NCBI GenBank assembly: GCA_964544115.1
Contig: CAZJBP010000076.1
Span: 1 to 17,492, forward strand
Source of the DNA: CAZJBP01 sp964544115
GTDB lineage: Bacteria; Verrucomicrobiota; Kiritimatiellia; UBA8416; JADHWI01
Length of the DNA: 17,492 bases
Direction: 5' to 3'
Under the pieces are notes generated by a model. The model saw nothing but the letters and a program-made list of their open reading frames with translations, searched no databases and had not been told where the DNA came from. Position numbers and translations under genes: made by a program. Below, piece after piece: positions 8,166-14,946 of this stretch; the stretch's first letter is position 1, and every line of letters starts with the position of its first letter.

Positions 8166-9307
8166 GAATTCTGGTCAACGCGCTGTCGGTCTCGAACCAG
8201 AGCGGCCGCCATGTGTTGCTTGGTCATCTGGCGGAGATACAGCGGGTGGCGGGGGGCCGGCATCAGTTCGTGATCCTCCATCATCGCGCGAACGAGGAGA
8301 TGAGGGCTGCGCTCGGAGGCGCCGCTGAATGGCACCGGGCCCCGGCGGCCACGGAGCGCTGGTGGCTCCGCGCCGTGTGGGAAAGCGCGTTCCTGCCGCG
8401 CCTGGCACGCCGTCTGAGCGCGGATGTCGTCTTTTCGCCGGCCGGAGTGACGGTGGCCACGCTGCGGATTCCGCAGGTGTGCTTCTGCCAGAACCCGTGG
8501 TGTCTGGTCCCCTCGCTGAAGCGTACGGCCGCTGGTCGGGTCAAGGCAGCCCTGCAGCGCCACGCGTATCGTGCGGCGGTGCATCAGGCCGCAGCGATGG
8601 TCTTCAATTCGCACTACATGCTGGAAGTGTATAGCCGCAACGCGGGTCGCGCTCCCGCGCATTCGGTCATCGCCTACCAAGCCATATCAGATGCCACGCA
8701 CGAGGCCGCCAGCCGAGCGGGTGGTCCGCGGGTCGCCAACCAGATTGTCAGCGTATCCGCCATGGCACCTCACAAGGGCGCGGAAACGTTGGTCGAGGCC
8801 ATCGGCGTGTTGCGGCAGCAGTTTGACTGTGCCTGCCGCCTGGTGCTCGTGGGCGGCTGGCCGGACCGCAGCTACGAGAGGAAGGTCCGAGAGGCTGTGA
8901 GGCAACAACACCTCGAAGATCTGGTCCGGTTTGCCGGCCACGTGCCTGAGGACGAATTACACGGGCTCTACGCGTCGTCGCGACTGTTCTGCCTGATGAG
9001 CCGGTGCGAGTCGTTCGGCATCCCCGCTGTCGAGGCCCAGGCCTTCGGGACCCCGGTGGTGAGTTCCAACTGCTGTGCGATTCCCGAGATCTGCGGGGAA
9101 GGCGGCGTATATCGCGATCCCGATGATGTCAGGGGTACGGCGAACGCGATCCACGAACTGATGAGCAGTCAGAACCTGTGGGAAAAGCACTCTCAGGCGG
9201 CTCGTCGGAACGCGGCTCGCTATCGATGGTCGGAGTGCTCCCTGCCCATGCTGGAGGTCTTCGATTCTTTTGGCGAGCGGGCCGGAGGGTATGAGCATCC
9301 GCGCTGA
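8162..9307 (+). CDS. Family 4 (GT-B) glycosyltransferase
   Basis: GT4 enzyme of 381 residues starting with MRILVNALSVSNQSGRHVLL. A short N-terminal domain has ADVVFSPAGVT and VCFQNPWC-like segments (read VCFCQNPWC). The donor domain begins NQIVSVSAMAPHKGAETLVEAI and carries an intact E-x7-E motif, CESFGIPAVEAQAFGTPV, with E283 and E291, followed by NCCAIPEICGEGGVY. It is complete and of family length. The two adjacent GT4 genes (7059 and 8162) differ in their N-terminal halves and are not a recent duplication. The GTG at 8162 overlaps the preceding stop as GTGA. Its end overlaps the start of the acyltransferase gene by 17 bases. Confidence 0.93.
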   Translation: MRILVNALSVSNQSGRHVLLGHLAEIQRVAGGRHQFVILHHRANEEMRAALGGAAEWHRAPAATERWWLRAVWESAFLPRLARRLSADVVFSPAGVTVATLRIPQVCFCQNPWCLVPSLKRTAAGRVKAALQRHAYRAAVHQAAAMVFNSHYMLEVYSRNAGRAPAHSVIAYQAISDATHEAASRAGGPRVANQIVSVSAMAPHKGAETLVEAIGVLRQQFDCACRLVLVGGWPDRSYERKVREAVRQQHLEDLVRFAGHVPEDELHGLYASSRLFCLMSRCESFGIPAVEAQAFGTPVVSSNCCAIPEICGEGGVYRDPDDVRGTANAIHELMSSQNLWEKHSQAARRNAARYRWSECSLPMLEVFDSFGERAGGYEHPR

Positions 9308-10331
9308 ACCCCGCCAGGTCGCAATGCCCCCGGCGGGTTCCGAGCCGTCCGGACGGCAAAGGATTGTGGGGTTCGACGTGCTGCGGCTTCTGGGCGCGGT
9401 GGCCGTCGTGTGGATTCACGCCTGTGACACCAACGCGCTATGCTTCCGCCTGAGCGATTATGCGGCCTTCGCCGTGCCCGGCTTCCTGATGATGAGTGCG
9501 TTTCTCCTGCAGAGGAGCCTGCTTTCAAGGCCAAGCACAGCCGCGCACGACATCCTTTTCAGGAGGCTCGGCCGACTGTTGCCGGCCTATCTGGGATGGT
9601 CCGCCATCTACATGGTCCTTCGGGTCGCAAGTCGGCTTGCGGCAGGAAGGGACGACCCCGTCAGCAGTCTGGTTGCCGTGCTGGGGGTGGGGGCCGCGTC
9701 CTACCAGTTGTATTTTGTCGCCGCATTGCTCTACCTGACCGTTCTCTTCCTTCCGGCTATGGAGTGGGTGGCTGGTCGCAAGCCACATATCGGGGTCTAT
9801 GTCGGACTTGCGCTTCTTTCCACCGTACTGTGGTTGGCCCAGAGAATATTCATTGCGCCGCTTGTCCTGCCGGTTGACTATGCCATGCTGAAGCCCATGA
9901 CAGGACTTGTCCCCTATATGCCCGTGGGCATGATGGCTGCCATCTGGCAATGGAACCGGCGAGACGACCGCGAGCCTGGATGGTGGGGTGTGGCCCTGTG
10001 CGGATCCGTGGTGGTTCTGTCGCAGGTGCTGCCCATCGGCGGTCCCGGGCGCAGCCCGCTCTACGCCATAGGCGCGTTTGGTGTGGCCCTCTGTGTGCCT
10101 GCGTCCATACGGCTGCCAAGATGGTTTCAATTCGCAAGCGCCCTGAGCTTCGGCGTCTACCTGGTCCACGCCGTGTTCGTCGAGTCCCTGCAACGGCTGG
10201 CGCCAGCCGTCGGATTCGATACGGGGGCCTTCGGGGTTACCGTGGCCATCATCGTGTGCAGCGTGTTGGGTTCATTTGCAGCGGCCGCTGCCCTGAGTGC
10301 CCTGCGCTGGACGCGCTGGCTTGTTGTCTGA
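9291..10331 (+). CDS. Acyltransferase-3 (OafA/NodX-type) integral membrane protein
   Basis: Membrane O-acyltransferase of 346 residues from the acyltransferase-3 family, which moves acyl groups (often acetyl) onto sugars of surface glycans. The first helix carries the family R-x10-H motif: FDVLRLLGAVAVVWIHA with R32 and H43. The next loop has FRRLGRLLPAYLGW, the usual R-x2-R-x2-P arrangement. About ten hydrophobic helices follow, and the last ones contain SFGVYLVHAVFVE, the normal family ending. The start is uncertain. The ATG at 9291 gives a 17-base overlap with the upstream gene, but its GGAGGG is only one base away. A TTG at 9270 with GGAGGT at 9253-9258, or an ATG at 9324, are alternatives that do not alter the domain. 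Confidence 0.9.
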   Translation: MSIRAEPRQVAMPPAGSEPSGRQRIVGFDVLRLLGAVAVVWIHACDTNALCFRLSDYAAFAVPGFLMMSAFLLQRSLLSRPSTAAHDILFRRLGRLLPAYLGWSAIYMVLRVASRLAAGRDDPVSSLVAVLGVGAASYQLYFVAALLYLTVLFLPAMEWVAGRKPHIGVYVGLALLSTVLWLAQRIFIAPLVLPVDYAMLKPMTGLVPYMPVGMMAAIWQWNRRDDREPGWWGVALCGSVVVLSQVLPIGGPGRSPLYAIGAFGVALCVPASIRLPRWFQFASALSFGVYLVHAVFVESLQRLAPAVGFDTGAFGVTVAIIVCSVLGSFAAAAALSALRWTRWLVV

Positions 10332-10392
10332 TTCTGATGTAGGGTCTGCGCGGAGTGCCGAGGGATGAAAGAGTGAACCGGAGCGCCGAACC
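10332..10392. other. 61-base spacer between operon segments
   Basis: Non-coding spacer between the acyltransferase-3 gene and the WcaF-like gene. I see only a ribosome binding site (GGAG at 10380-10383) and no convincing promoter or hairpin terminator. It is one of only two spacers over 50 bases inside the plus-strand operon. Confidence 0.5.
10380..10383 (+). promoter_or_regulatory. Ribosome binding site supporting a GTG start
   Basis: GGAG nine bases before the GTG at 10393. An in-frame stop at 10366-10368 excludes any longer upstream reading. Confidence 0.5.
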
Positions 10393-10959
10393 GTGAGCCC
10401 TGAACTGGATATTGCAGCCAATCGTGGCGCGGCGAAGTACACGCCGGGCGAGTGGCTGAAGCGCATCGCCTGGGCGGCCGGGAGCCTGGCGTTTGTTCTG
10501 ACTCCGGGTCCGCTGTATGGATGCCGGTCGATGCTGCTCGGGCTGTTCGGCGCGCGGGTGGGGCGGCATGTGCGCGTGGCGAGAACGGCAAAGATCCAAT
10601 TCCCGTGGAACCTCGACATCGGCGAATGGTCGTCGATCGGCGAGGAGGCCCGGATCTACAACCTCGGGCCGATCGCCATCGGGCGGAAGGCCACGATCTC
10701 GCAGGGCGCGCACCTCTGCGCCGGCACGCATGACGTGGCCGACCTCGCAATGCGCCTGCTGAGGCCGGCCATCCGCATCGGCGACCAGGCCTGGGTCTGC
10801 GCCGACGCCTTCGTCGGTCCCGGCGTGACGGTCGGCGAGGGGGCGGTGGTTGGCGCACGCGCCGTGGCGGTGCGCGACGTCCCGCCATGGACCGTGGCGG
10901 TGGGCAACCCCGCACGCGTCGTGAAAGAGCGCCGGCTGGCACCGAACGCCGAAGCCTGA
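10393..10959 (+). CDS. WcaF-like hexapeptide-repeat acetyltransferase
   Basis: LbH acyltransferase of 188 residues resembling the WcaF branch (colanic acid biosynthesis acetyltransferase). The hydrophobic N-terminal segment, about residues 20-45 (KRIAWAAGSLAFVLTPGPLY), precedes a beta-helix of hexapeptide repeats. The putative catalytic histidine is H113 in CAGTHDVADLAMRL. It is followed by the family's IRIGDQAWVCADAFVGPGVT and the terminal VGNPARVVKERR. Predicted to acetylate a sugar of the repeat unit in the cytoplasm. It differs from the acyltransferase at 1929-2480 in its N-terminus and active-site loop, so the two probably act on different positions. The GTG at 10393 is the only possible start. 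The DNA is very GC-rich near the end (47 of 60 bases at 10861-10920). Confidence 0.88.
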   Translation: MSPELDIAANRGAAKYTPGEWLKRIAWAAGSLAFVLTPGPLYGCRSMLLGLFGARVGRHVRVARTAKIQFPWNLDIGEWSSIGEEARIYNLGPIAIGRKATISQGAHLCAGTHDVADLAMRLLRPAIRIGDQAWVCADAFVGPGVTVGEGAVVGARAVAVRDVPPWTVAVGNPARVVKERRLAPNAEA

Positions 10960-10980
10960 ACACGGATCACCGCCCCCCCC

Positions 10981-11829
10981 ATGACAGCCGCCCTGATTCT
11001 CACCCTGAACGAAGAACGCAACCTTCCGGCTTGCCTCGATTCGGTTGCCTGGTGCGATGAGGTGCTTGTTCTAGACTCGTTCAGCGCCGACCGCACCGTC
11101 GAGGTCGCGCGCGAACGCGGGGTCCGGGTGCTGCAGCGCCGCTTTGACGACTTTGCCTCGCAGCGCAACTTCGGCGTCGAGCAGGGCGGGATGCGCAGTG
11201 ACTGGATCCTGCACGTCGACGCGGACGAGCGGGTAACCGGCGCGCTGCGCGACGAGATCCTGGGCGTAACGCGCAGCGCGATGCCGAAGCCGGCGTACCG
11301 CGTCGCGTCCAAGCTGATGTTTCAGGGCCGCTGGCTGCGGCATGCCGGCATGTATCCCGCCTACCAGGTGCGGTTGGGCCGTCGGGAGGTGCTGCGCTTC
11401 GCGCAAGCCGGCCACGGGCAGCGCGAGGCGTTGCCGCCTGAACAGGTGGGCACGTTGCGAGAGGCGCTGATCCACGAGGCGTTCTCGAAGGGGCTGGATG
11501 AGTGGCGGGAACGCCACAGGCGTTATGCCGACGCCGAAGCCGTTGCTCGCGTGGCCAACACCGTGCCCGTCAGCGCGGACCTGCGGCGACTCCTCCATCG
11601 CGATCCTGTCGAACGCCGCCGCGCCGCCAAGCGCCTCTCCTGGCAGCTTCCCGCGCGGCCCTGGTTCCGGTTTCTCTACATGGCCGTTCTGCGCGGCGGG
11701 GCGCTGGACGGCCGAACCGGCCTGGAGTACTGCCGCCTCATGGCGGGGTACGAGCGGCTTACCGATCTGAAAGTCCGCGAGTTGAGAAGCCATGCGCCTG
11801 GTTCTGATCAACCAGTTCTACCCGCCTGA
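10981..11829 (+). CDS. Family 2 glycosyltransferase, WaaE/KdtX-like
   Basis: GT2 enzyme of 282 residues of the WaaE/KdtX-like subgroup, which in enterobacteria includes LPS core beta-glucosyltransferases and is also common in exopolysaccharide clusters. Evidence: AALILTLNEERNLPACLDSV at the N-terminus, VLDSFSADRT (31-39) at the nucleotide site, and the ASQRNFG segment. HVDADERV (D80-A81-D82-E83) is the metal site, and the downstream YRVASKLMFQGRWLRHAGMYP and LIHEAFSKGLDEW are diagnostic of the subgroup. It lacks membrane spans. The ATG at 10981 has no visible ribosome binding site; a run of eight C directly precedes it. Its 3' end overlaps the next gene by 38 bases in another frame. Confidence 0.9.
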   Translation: MTAALILTLNEERNLPACLDSVAWCDEVLVLDSFSADRTVEVARERGVRVLQRRFDDFASQRNFGVEQGGMRSDWILHVDADERVTGALRDEILGVTRSAMPKPAYRVASKLMFQGRWLRHAGMYPAYQVRLGRREVLRFAQAGHGQREALPPEQVGTLREALIHEAFSKGLDEWRERHRRYADAEAVARVANTVPVSADLRRLLHRDPVERRRAAKRLSWQLPARPWFRFLYMAVLRGGALDGRTGLEYCRLMAGYERLTDLKVRELRSHAPGSDQPVLPA

Positions 11830-13021
11830 TGTTGCTCCGACGGGCGTCTATCTGCACGACGTGGCCGCGGCGCTGGTTCGCCGGGGGCACGACGTGCAGG
11901 TCCTTTGCTCGCGACGCAGCTACGATGGCCGCCGCGGGTACCCCGCCCGCGACGTAGTCGACGGCGTCCGCGTGGTGCGCCTCCCGGCATGCGGGTTCGG
12001 CCGTCGCACCACGGTGGGGAAGCTGCTCGACTACGCCTCCTTCTATGCCAGCCTGCTGATCGCCCTGATCGTTGCCCGCCCGCGGCCCGACGCCATTCTG
12101 ACTCTGACCACGCCGCCCTATGCCGGCGTGGCGGCCCGGCTGATCGGCAGCCTGCGCTGCATTCCCTGCCTGCACTGGATCATGGACGTCTATCCCGACG
12201 TGTTGACCGCGCACGGCATCTTGCCGCTCGTCTCCCGCCGGTCCGCGATGCTGAGGGCGCTCAGCCGCTTCCAATACCGCGGCAGCCGGCTGATTGTCAC
12301 TCTCGGCGCGGACATGGCGCGGCGCGTGTCGGCCGCGCTGGGGCCTGCGGAGGCGGCCCGGCTCCATCATGCGCCACTGTGGGTCACGGGCGGCGGCGTT
12401 GGGACGATCAGCGCAACGGAAACGTCCGCCCTCCGGCGTGAGCGGGGCTGGGAGGGCCGGCTTGTGTGGCTCTATTCCGGCAACGTCGGCCTCGGTCACC
12501 GGATTGAGGAATTTCTGGAGCTTGCCGTGATACGCGACCCGGCCTACGCTGGCCCCATGCCGCATGTGGTGTTCTGCGGCGGCGGGCGACGCATGGGGGA
12601 TGTCCTGCGCTTCCGCGATGCGCATCCCGGTGCTCGGCTGGAGGTGCTCGACTACGTTCCGGCCGAAAGAGTGGGGGCGCATCTGCGCAGCGCTGACGTT
12701 CTGCTGGCCGGACTGGAGCCGGCGTGGGCGGGGTGCATACTACCGTCCAAAGTCCAGGCCGCCATGGGCTCGGGTGTGCCCTTGCTTTATGTGGGCCCAG
12801 CGGACAGCGACATGGCCGGCTGGATTCGCGAAAGCGGCGCGGGCTGGGTGGTTGCGCCGGGCGACGCCGAGGCGATGCGACGTGCGGTGGTCGAGGCGGG
12901 GAGCCCCGACGTTCGTGCGAAACGGGGCGCAGCCGGGCGGACCTACGCGCAGCGGTGTTTCGAACGAACCGCCGGCGTCGACCGGATGTGCGAATGGATT
13001 GAGAAGAGCGTGCCGACGTGA
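11792..13021 (+). CDS. Family 4 (GT-B) glycosyltransferase, WbuB-like, altered E-x7-E motif
   Basis: GT4 protein of 409 residues. The N-terminus MRLVLINQFYPPDVAPTGVY is typical of WbuB-like enzymes, which transfer amino sugars onto lipid-linked acceptors in O-antigen clusters. The family's LHWIMDVYPDV follows, then LVWLYSGNVGLGHRIEEFL opening the donor domain. In the donor-site helix, LPSKVQAAMGSGVP, alanine (A323) sits where the second glutamate of E-x7-E is usual in relatives (KxxEYMAAGxP). Either this enzyme uses a divergent site or its activity is altered; the rest is intact and of full length. The ATG at 11792 gives a 38-base overlap with the GT2 gene. It ends in a GTGA overlap with the initiating transferase. 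Confidence 0.9.
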   Translation: MRLVLINQFYPPDVAPTGVYLHDVAAALVRRGHDVQVLCSRRSYDGRRGYPARDVVDGVRVVRLPACGFGRRTTVGKLLDYASFYASLLIALIVARPRPDAILTLTTPPYAGVAARLIGSLRCIPCLHWIMDVYPDVLTAHGILPLVSRRSAMLRALSRFQYRGSRLIVTLGADMARRVSAALGPAEAARLHHAPLWVTGGGVGTISATETSALRRERGWEGRLVWLYSGNVGLGHRIEEFLELAVIRDPAYAGPMPHVVFCGGGRRMGDVLRFRDAHPGARLEVLDYVPAERVGAHLRSADVLLAGLEPAWAGCILPSKVQAAMGSGVPLLYVGPADSDMAGWIRESGAGWVVAPGDAEAMRRAVVEAGSPDVRAKRGAAGRTYAQRCFERTAGVDRMCEWIEKSVPT

Positions 13022-14922
13022 ACTCTGCAGAAATTCTTAAATATCCGGCGGTGTTCTTGACCGCGTTCCTGGTGACGTACGGGTTGACCCCCTTGTTCAT
13101 CCGCGTGGCCCCGTGGCTTGGACTCATTGACCAGCCCGATGCCCGTCACGCCCACAGTCGGCCGACGCCCCGCGGCGGAGGCGTGTCGGTGTTCCTGGGA
13201 TTCCATGCCGGGTGCGCCGTGCTGTTCCTGAGCCCGTGGGCTACTTTCCTGAGCCAGGTGGACATCACCTGGTGGTTCAGGTTTCTGGTGTTGTCGACCG
13301 CGCTGCTGCTGGTCGGGCTCTGCGACGACCGATGGGGGCTGTGTCCGTCCGTCAAGCTGGCCGCGCAGGTGGCGGTGGCTCTGGGAGCTTACGCATGGGG
13401 GCTGCGGATGGGGACGGTGGCCGGTTTCCACTTGCCGGCCGCGCTGGATGGCGTGTTGACCGTGATCTGGATTGTCGGCATCGTCAACGCATTCAACCTG
13501 ATCGACGGCATGGACGGCCTGGCGTCAGGCCTTGGAGTCATCGGTTGCGCGGGCCTGGCCTGCTCGTTCTTCCTGAGGCGCCTGCCGGGCGATGTGCTGA
13601 CCATGCTGGCCATGATCGGCGCCTGCCTGGCGTTCCTGCGGTTCAATTTCAGCCCGGCCCGCGTCTTCCTCGGCGATGCCGGCAGCATGTTCATCGGGCT
13701 GACCATCGCCACCTCCGCGCTGGTCACCGAGTCGAAGGGTGCGGCGGCCACATCGATTCTGCTGCCGCTCTTCGCCGCCGGCGTGCCCCTGTTCGATACC
13801 GTCCTGGCCATCTGGCGTCGGACGGTTCGGGCGTGGCTGCGGCGGGACAGCCCGGAGGCGGCCGCCCGCCGGATTGCGGCGGCGGACACCGACCATCTTC
13901 ACCACCGCCTCGCCCGTTCCGGGTGGTCGCAGCGGCGGGTGGCCTTCACCTTATACCTCCTGAGCGGTGCTCTGGTGGCGGTCGGTGTGCTGCTGACCGT
14001 TTTCCGCTCGCAGACGCTCGGCATATCGCTCGGGGCTTTCGTGCTGGGAATGTACGTGGTTGTCCGGCACCTGGCCCGGGTGGAGCTGTGGGACACGGGC
14101 ACCGCCATCGTGAAAGGGCTACGCCGTCCGCCGGGTCGGGTCCTGTCCGTGATCGTGTATCCGTTCTTCGATATTGCGGTCATGGGAGCCGTACTGGCGA
14201 TCACGCTGACGGTGACCCACATTGGCCCGCGGGGGGCGAGCGCGTTCAAACAGGCGTGGGTGGATGCCGCCGGTTGGTGGGTCGGCATCCCTTTTATTTT
14301 CGCCTTCGCCAGCGGCACGTACCGGCGGGTCTGGGGGCGGGCCCGGCCCTCGGAGTATGTGCAGCTGGGCGTTGTGCTGACCCTCGGGATCCTGCTCGCC
14401 GCCGGCGTGACGGCGACTCTCGAAGCGCGCCCGTCGCGCGCCGTGATCGAGATGATCGTGCTCTACGGCGCCATGGTTGTCCCCGCCCTCGTGGGGGCCC
14501 GCACACTCGGACAGCTGGCCCAGGACGGCATGAGCTGGCTGCGGCGCGTCCAGGATCCCGGCGCCCATCGCGTTCTCCTGTATGGAGGCGGGCGTCGCTG
14601 CATGCTGTACCTGCGCGGGCTGAGTTACGGCGATGCTCCGGACCGGCGCACCGACGCGAACATCCTCGGGCTGATGGACGATGACGCAAACCTTCACGGT
14701 CGCACGGTATACGGGCACCGCGTGGTCGGGGGGCTGGATGCGCTGGCCGCAGGATTGCTCCCCGCCGTCGATGAGATCGTCGTGGTGGCCGACCTGTCCG
14801 AGGCAGCCCGCTGCCGCCTGGTGGCTGAGGCCGTTCGCCAGGGGGTTGCCGTCAGCGAATGGAAGCCCGTCAGCACACCCCTTGCCGCCTCAGCCCCCGG
14901 GGCCTGTTCCCGCCCGTCCTGA
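13018..14922 (+). CDS. WecA/MraY-family sugar-phosphate transferase fused to a FlaA1/CapD-type N-terminal module
   Basis: Two-part protein of 634 residues. Residues 1-365 are a complete polytopic phosphoglycosyltransferase that would transfer a sugar phosphate from a UDP-sugar to undecaprenyl phosphate and so start the repeat unit. Its motifs are DD at 103-104, NLIDGMDG at 160-167, LGDAGS with D220, and DHLHHRL at 292-298, all intact; about ten hydrophobic helices are present. From about residue 373 a second module follows, with four hydrophobic segments. SGTYRRVWGRARPSEYVQL (432-450) matches the linker of FlaA1/CapD/PglF-type dehydratases. A Rossmann-like domain then opens RVLLYGGGRR (518-527) and has GLMDDDANLHG near 551-561. 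The dehydratase catalytic domain is absent: the protein ends at 634 after VAVSEWKP. The GTG at 13018 overlaps the previous stop as GTGA. The role of the extra module is unknown; sensing or protein contact is possible. Confidence 0.9.
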   Translation: MNSAEILKYPAVFLTAFLVTYGLTPLFIRVAPWLGLIDQPDARHAHSRPTPRGGGVSVFLGFHAGCAVLFLSPWATFLSQVDITWWFRFLVLSTALLLVGLCDDRWGLCPSVKLAAQVAVALGAYAWGLRMGTVAGFHLPAALDGVLTVIWIVGIVNAFNLIDGMDGLASGLGVIGCAGLACSFFLRRLPGDVLTMLAMIGACLAFLRFNFSPARVFLGDAGSMFIGLTIATSALVTESKGAAATSILLPLFAAGVPLFDTVLAIWRRTVRAWLRRDSPEAAARRIAAADTDHLHHRLARSGWSQRRVAFTLYLLSGALVAVGVLLTVFRSQTLGISLGAFVLGMYVVVRHLARVELWDTGTAIVKGLRRPPGRVLSVIVYPFFDIAVMGAVLAITLTVTHIGPRGASAFKQAWVDAAGWWVGIPFIFAFASGTYRRVWGRARPSEYVQLGVVLTLGILLAAGVTATLEARPSRAVIEMIVLYGAMVVPALVGARTLGQLAQDGMSWLRRVQDPGAHRVLLYGGGRRCMLYLRGLSYGDAPDRRTDANILGLMDDDANLHGRTVYGHRVVGGLDALAAGLLPAVDEIVVVADLSEAARCRLVAEAVRQGVAVSEWKPVSTPLAASAPGACSRPS

Positions 14923-14946
14923 AAGACGGAGGTCCGGGAGCCGCGT

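Noticed and set aside
7059..9307. Tandem duplication of the two adjacent GT4 genes
   Set aside because: Their N-terminal halves and linkers differ; only general GT4 donor-site features are shared.
10365..10376. Three-codon leader reading frame before the WcaF-like gene
   Set aside because: Expected by chance in a 61-base spacer, and no attenuator-like structure accompanies it.
11759..12682. 307-codon minus-strand frame opposite the WbuB-like GT4 (and similar ones at 2857-3744 and 4412-5302)
   Set aside because: Antisense shadows caused by high third-position GC; no motif or operon logic.
13212..14684. 490-codon open frame on the plus strand, out of frame with the initiating transferase
   Set aside because: A GC-rich shadow frame: arginine/glycine/proline-rich translation without recognisable motifs, while the overlapping frame has all WecA motifs.
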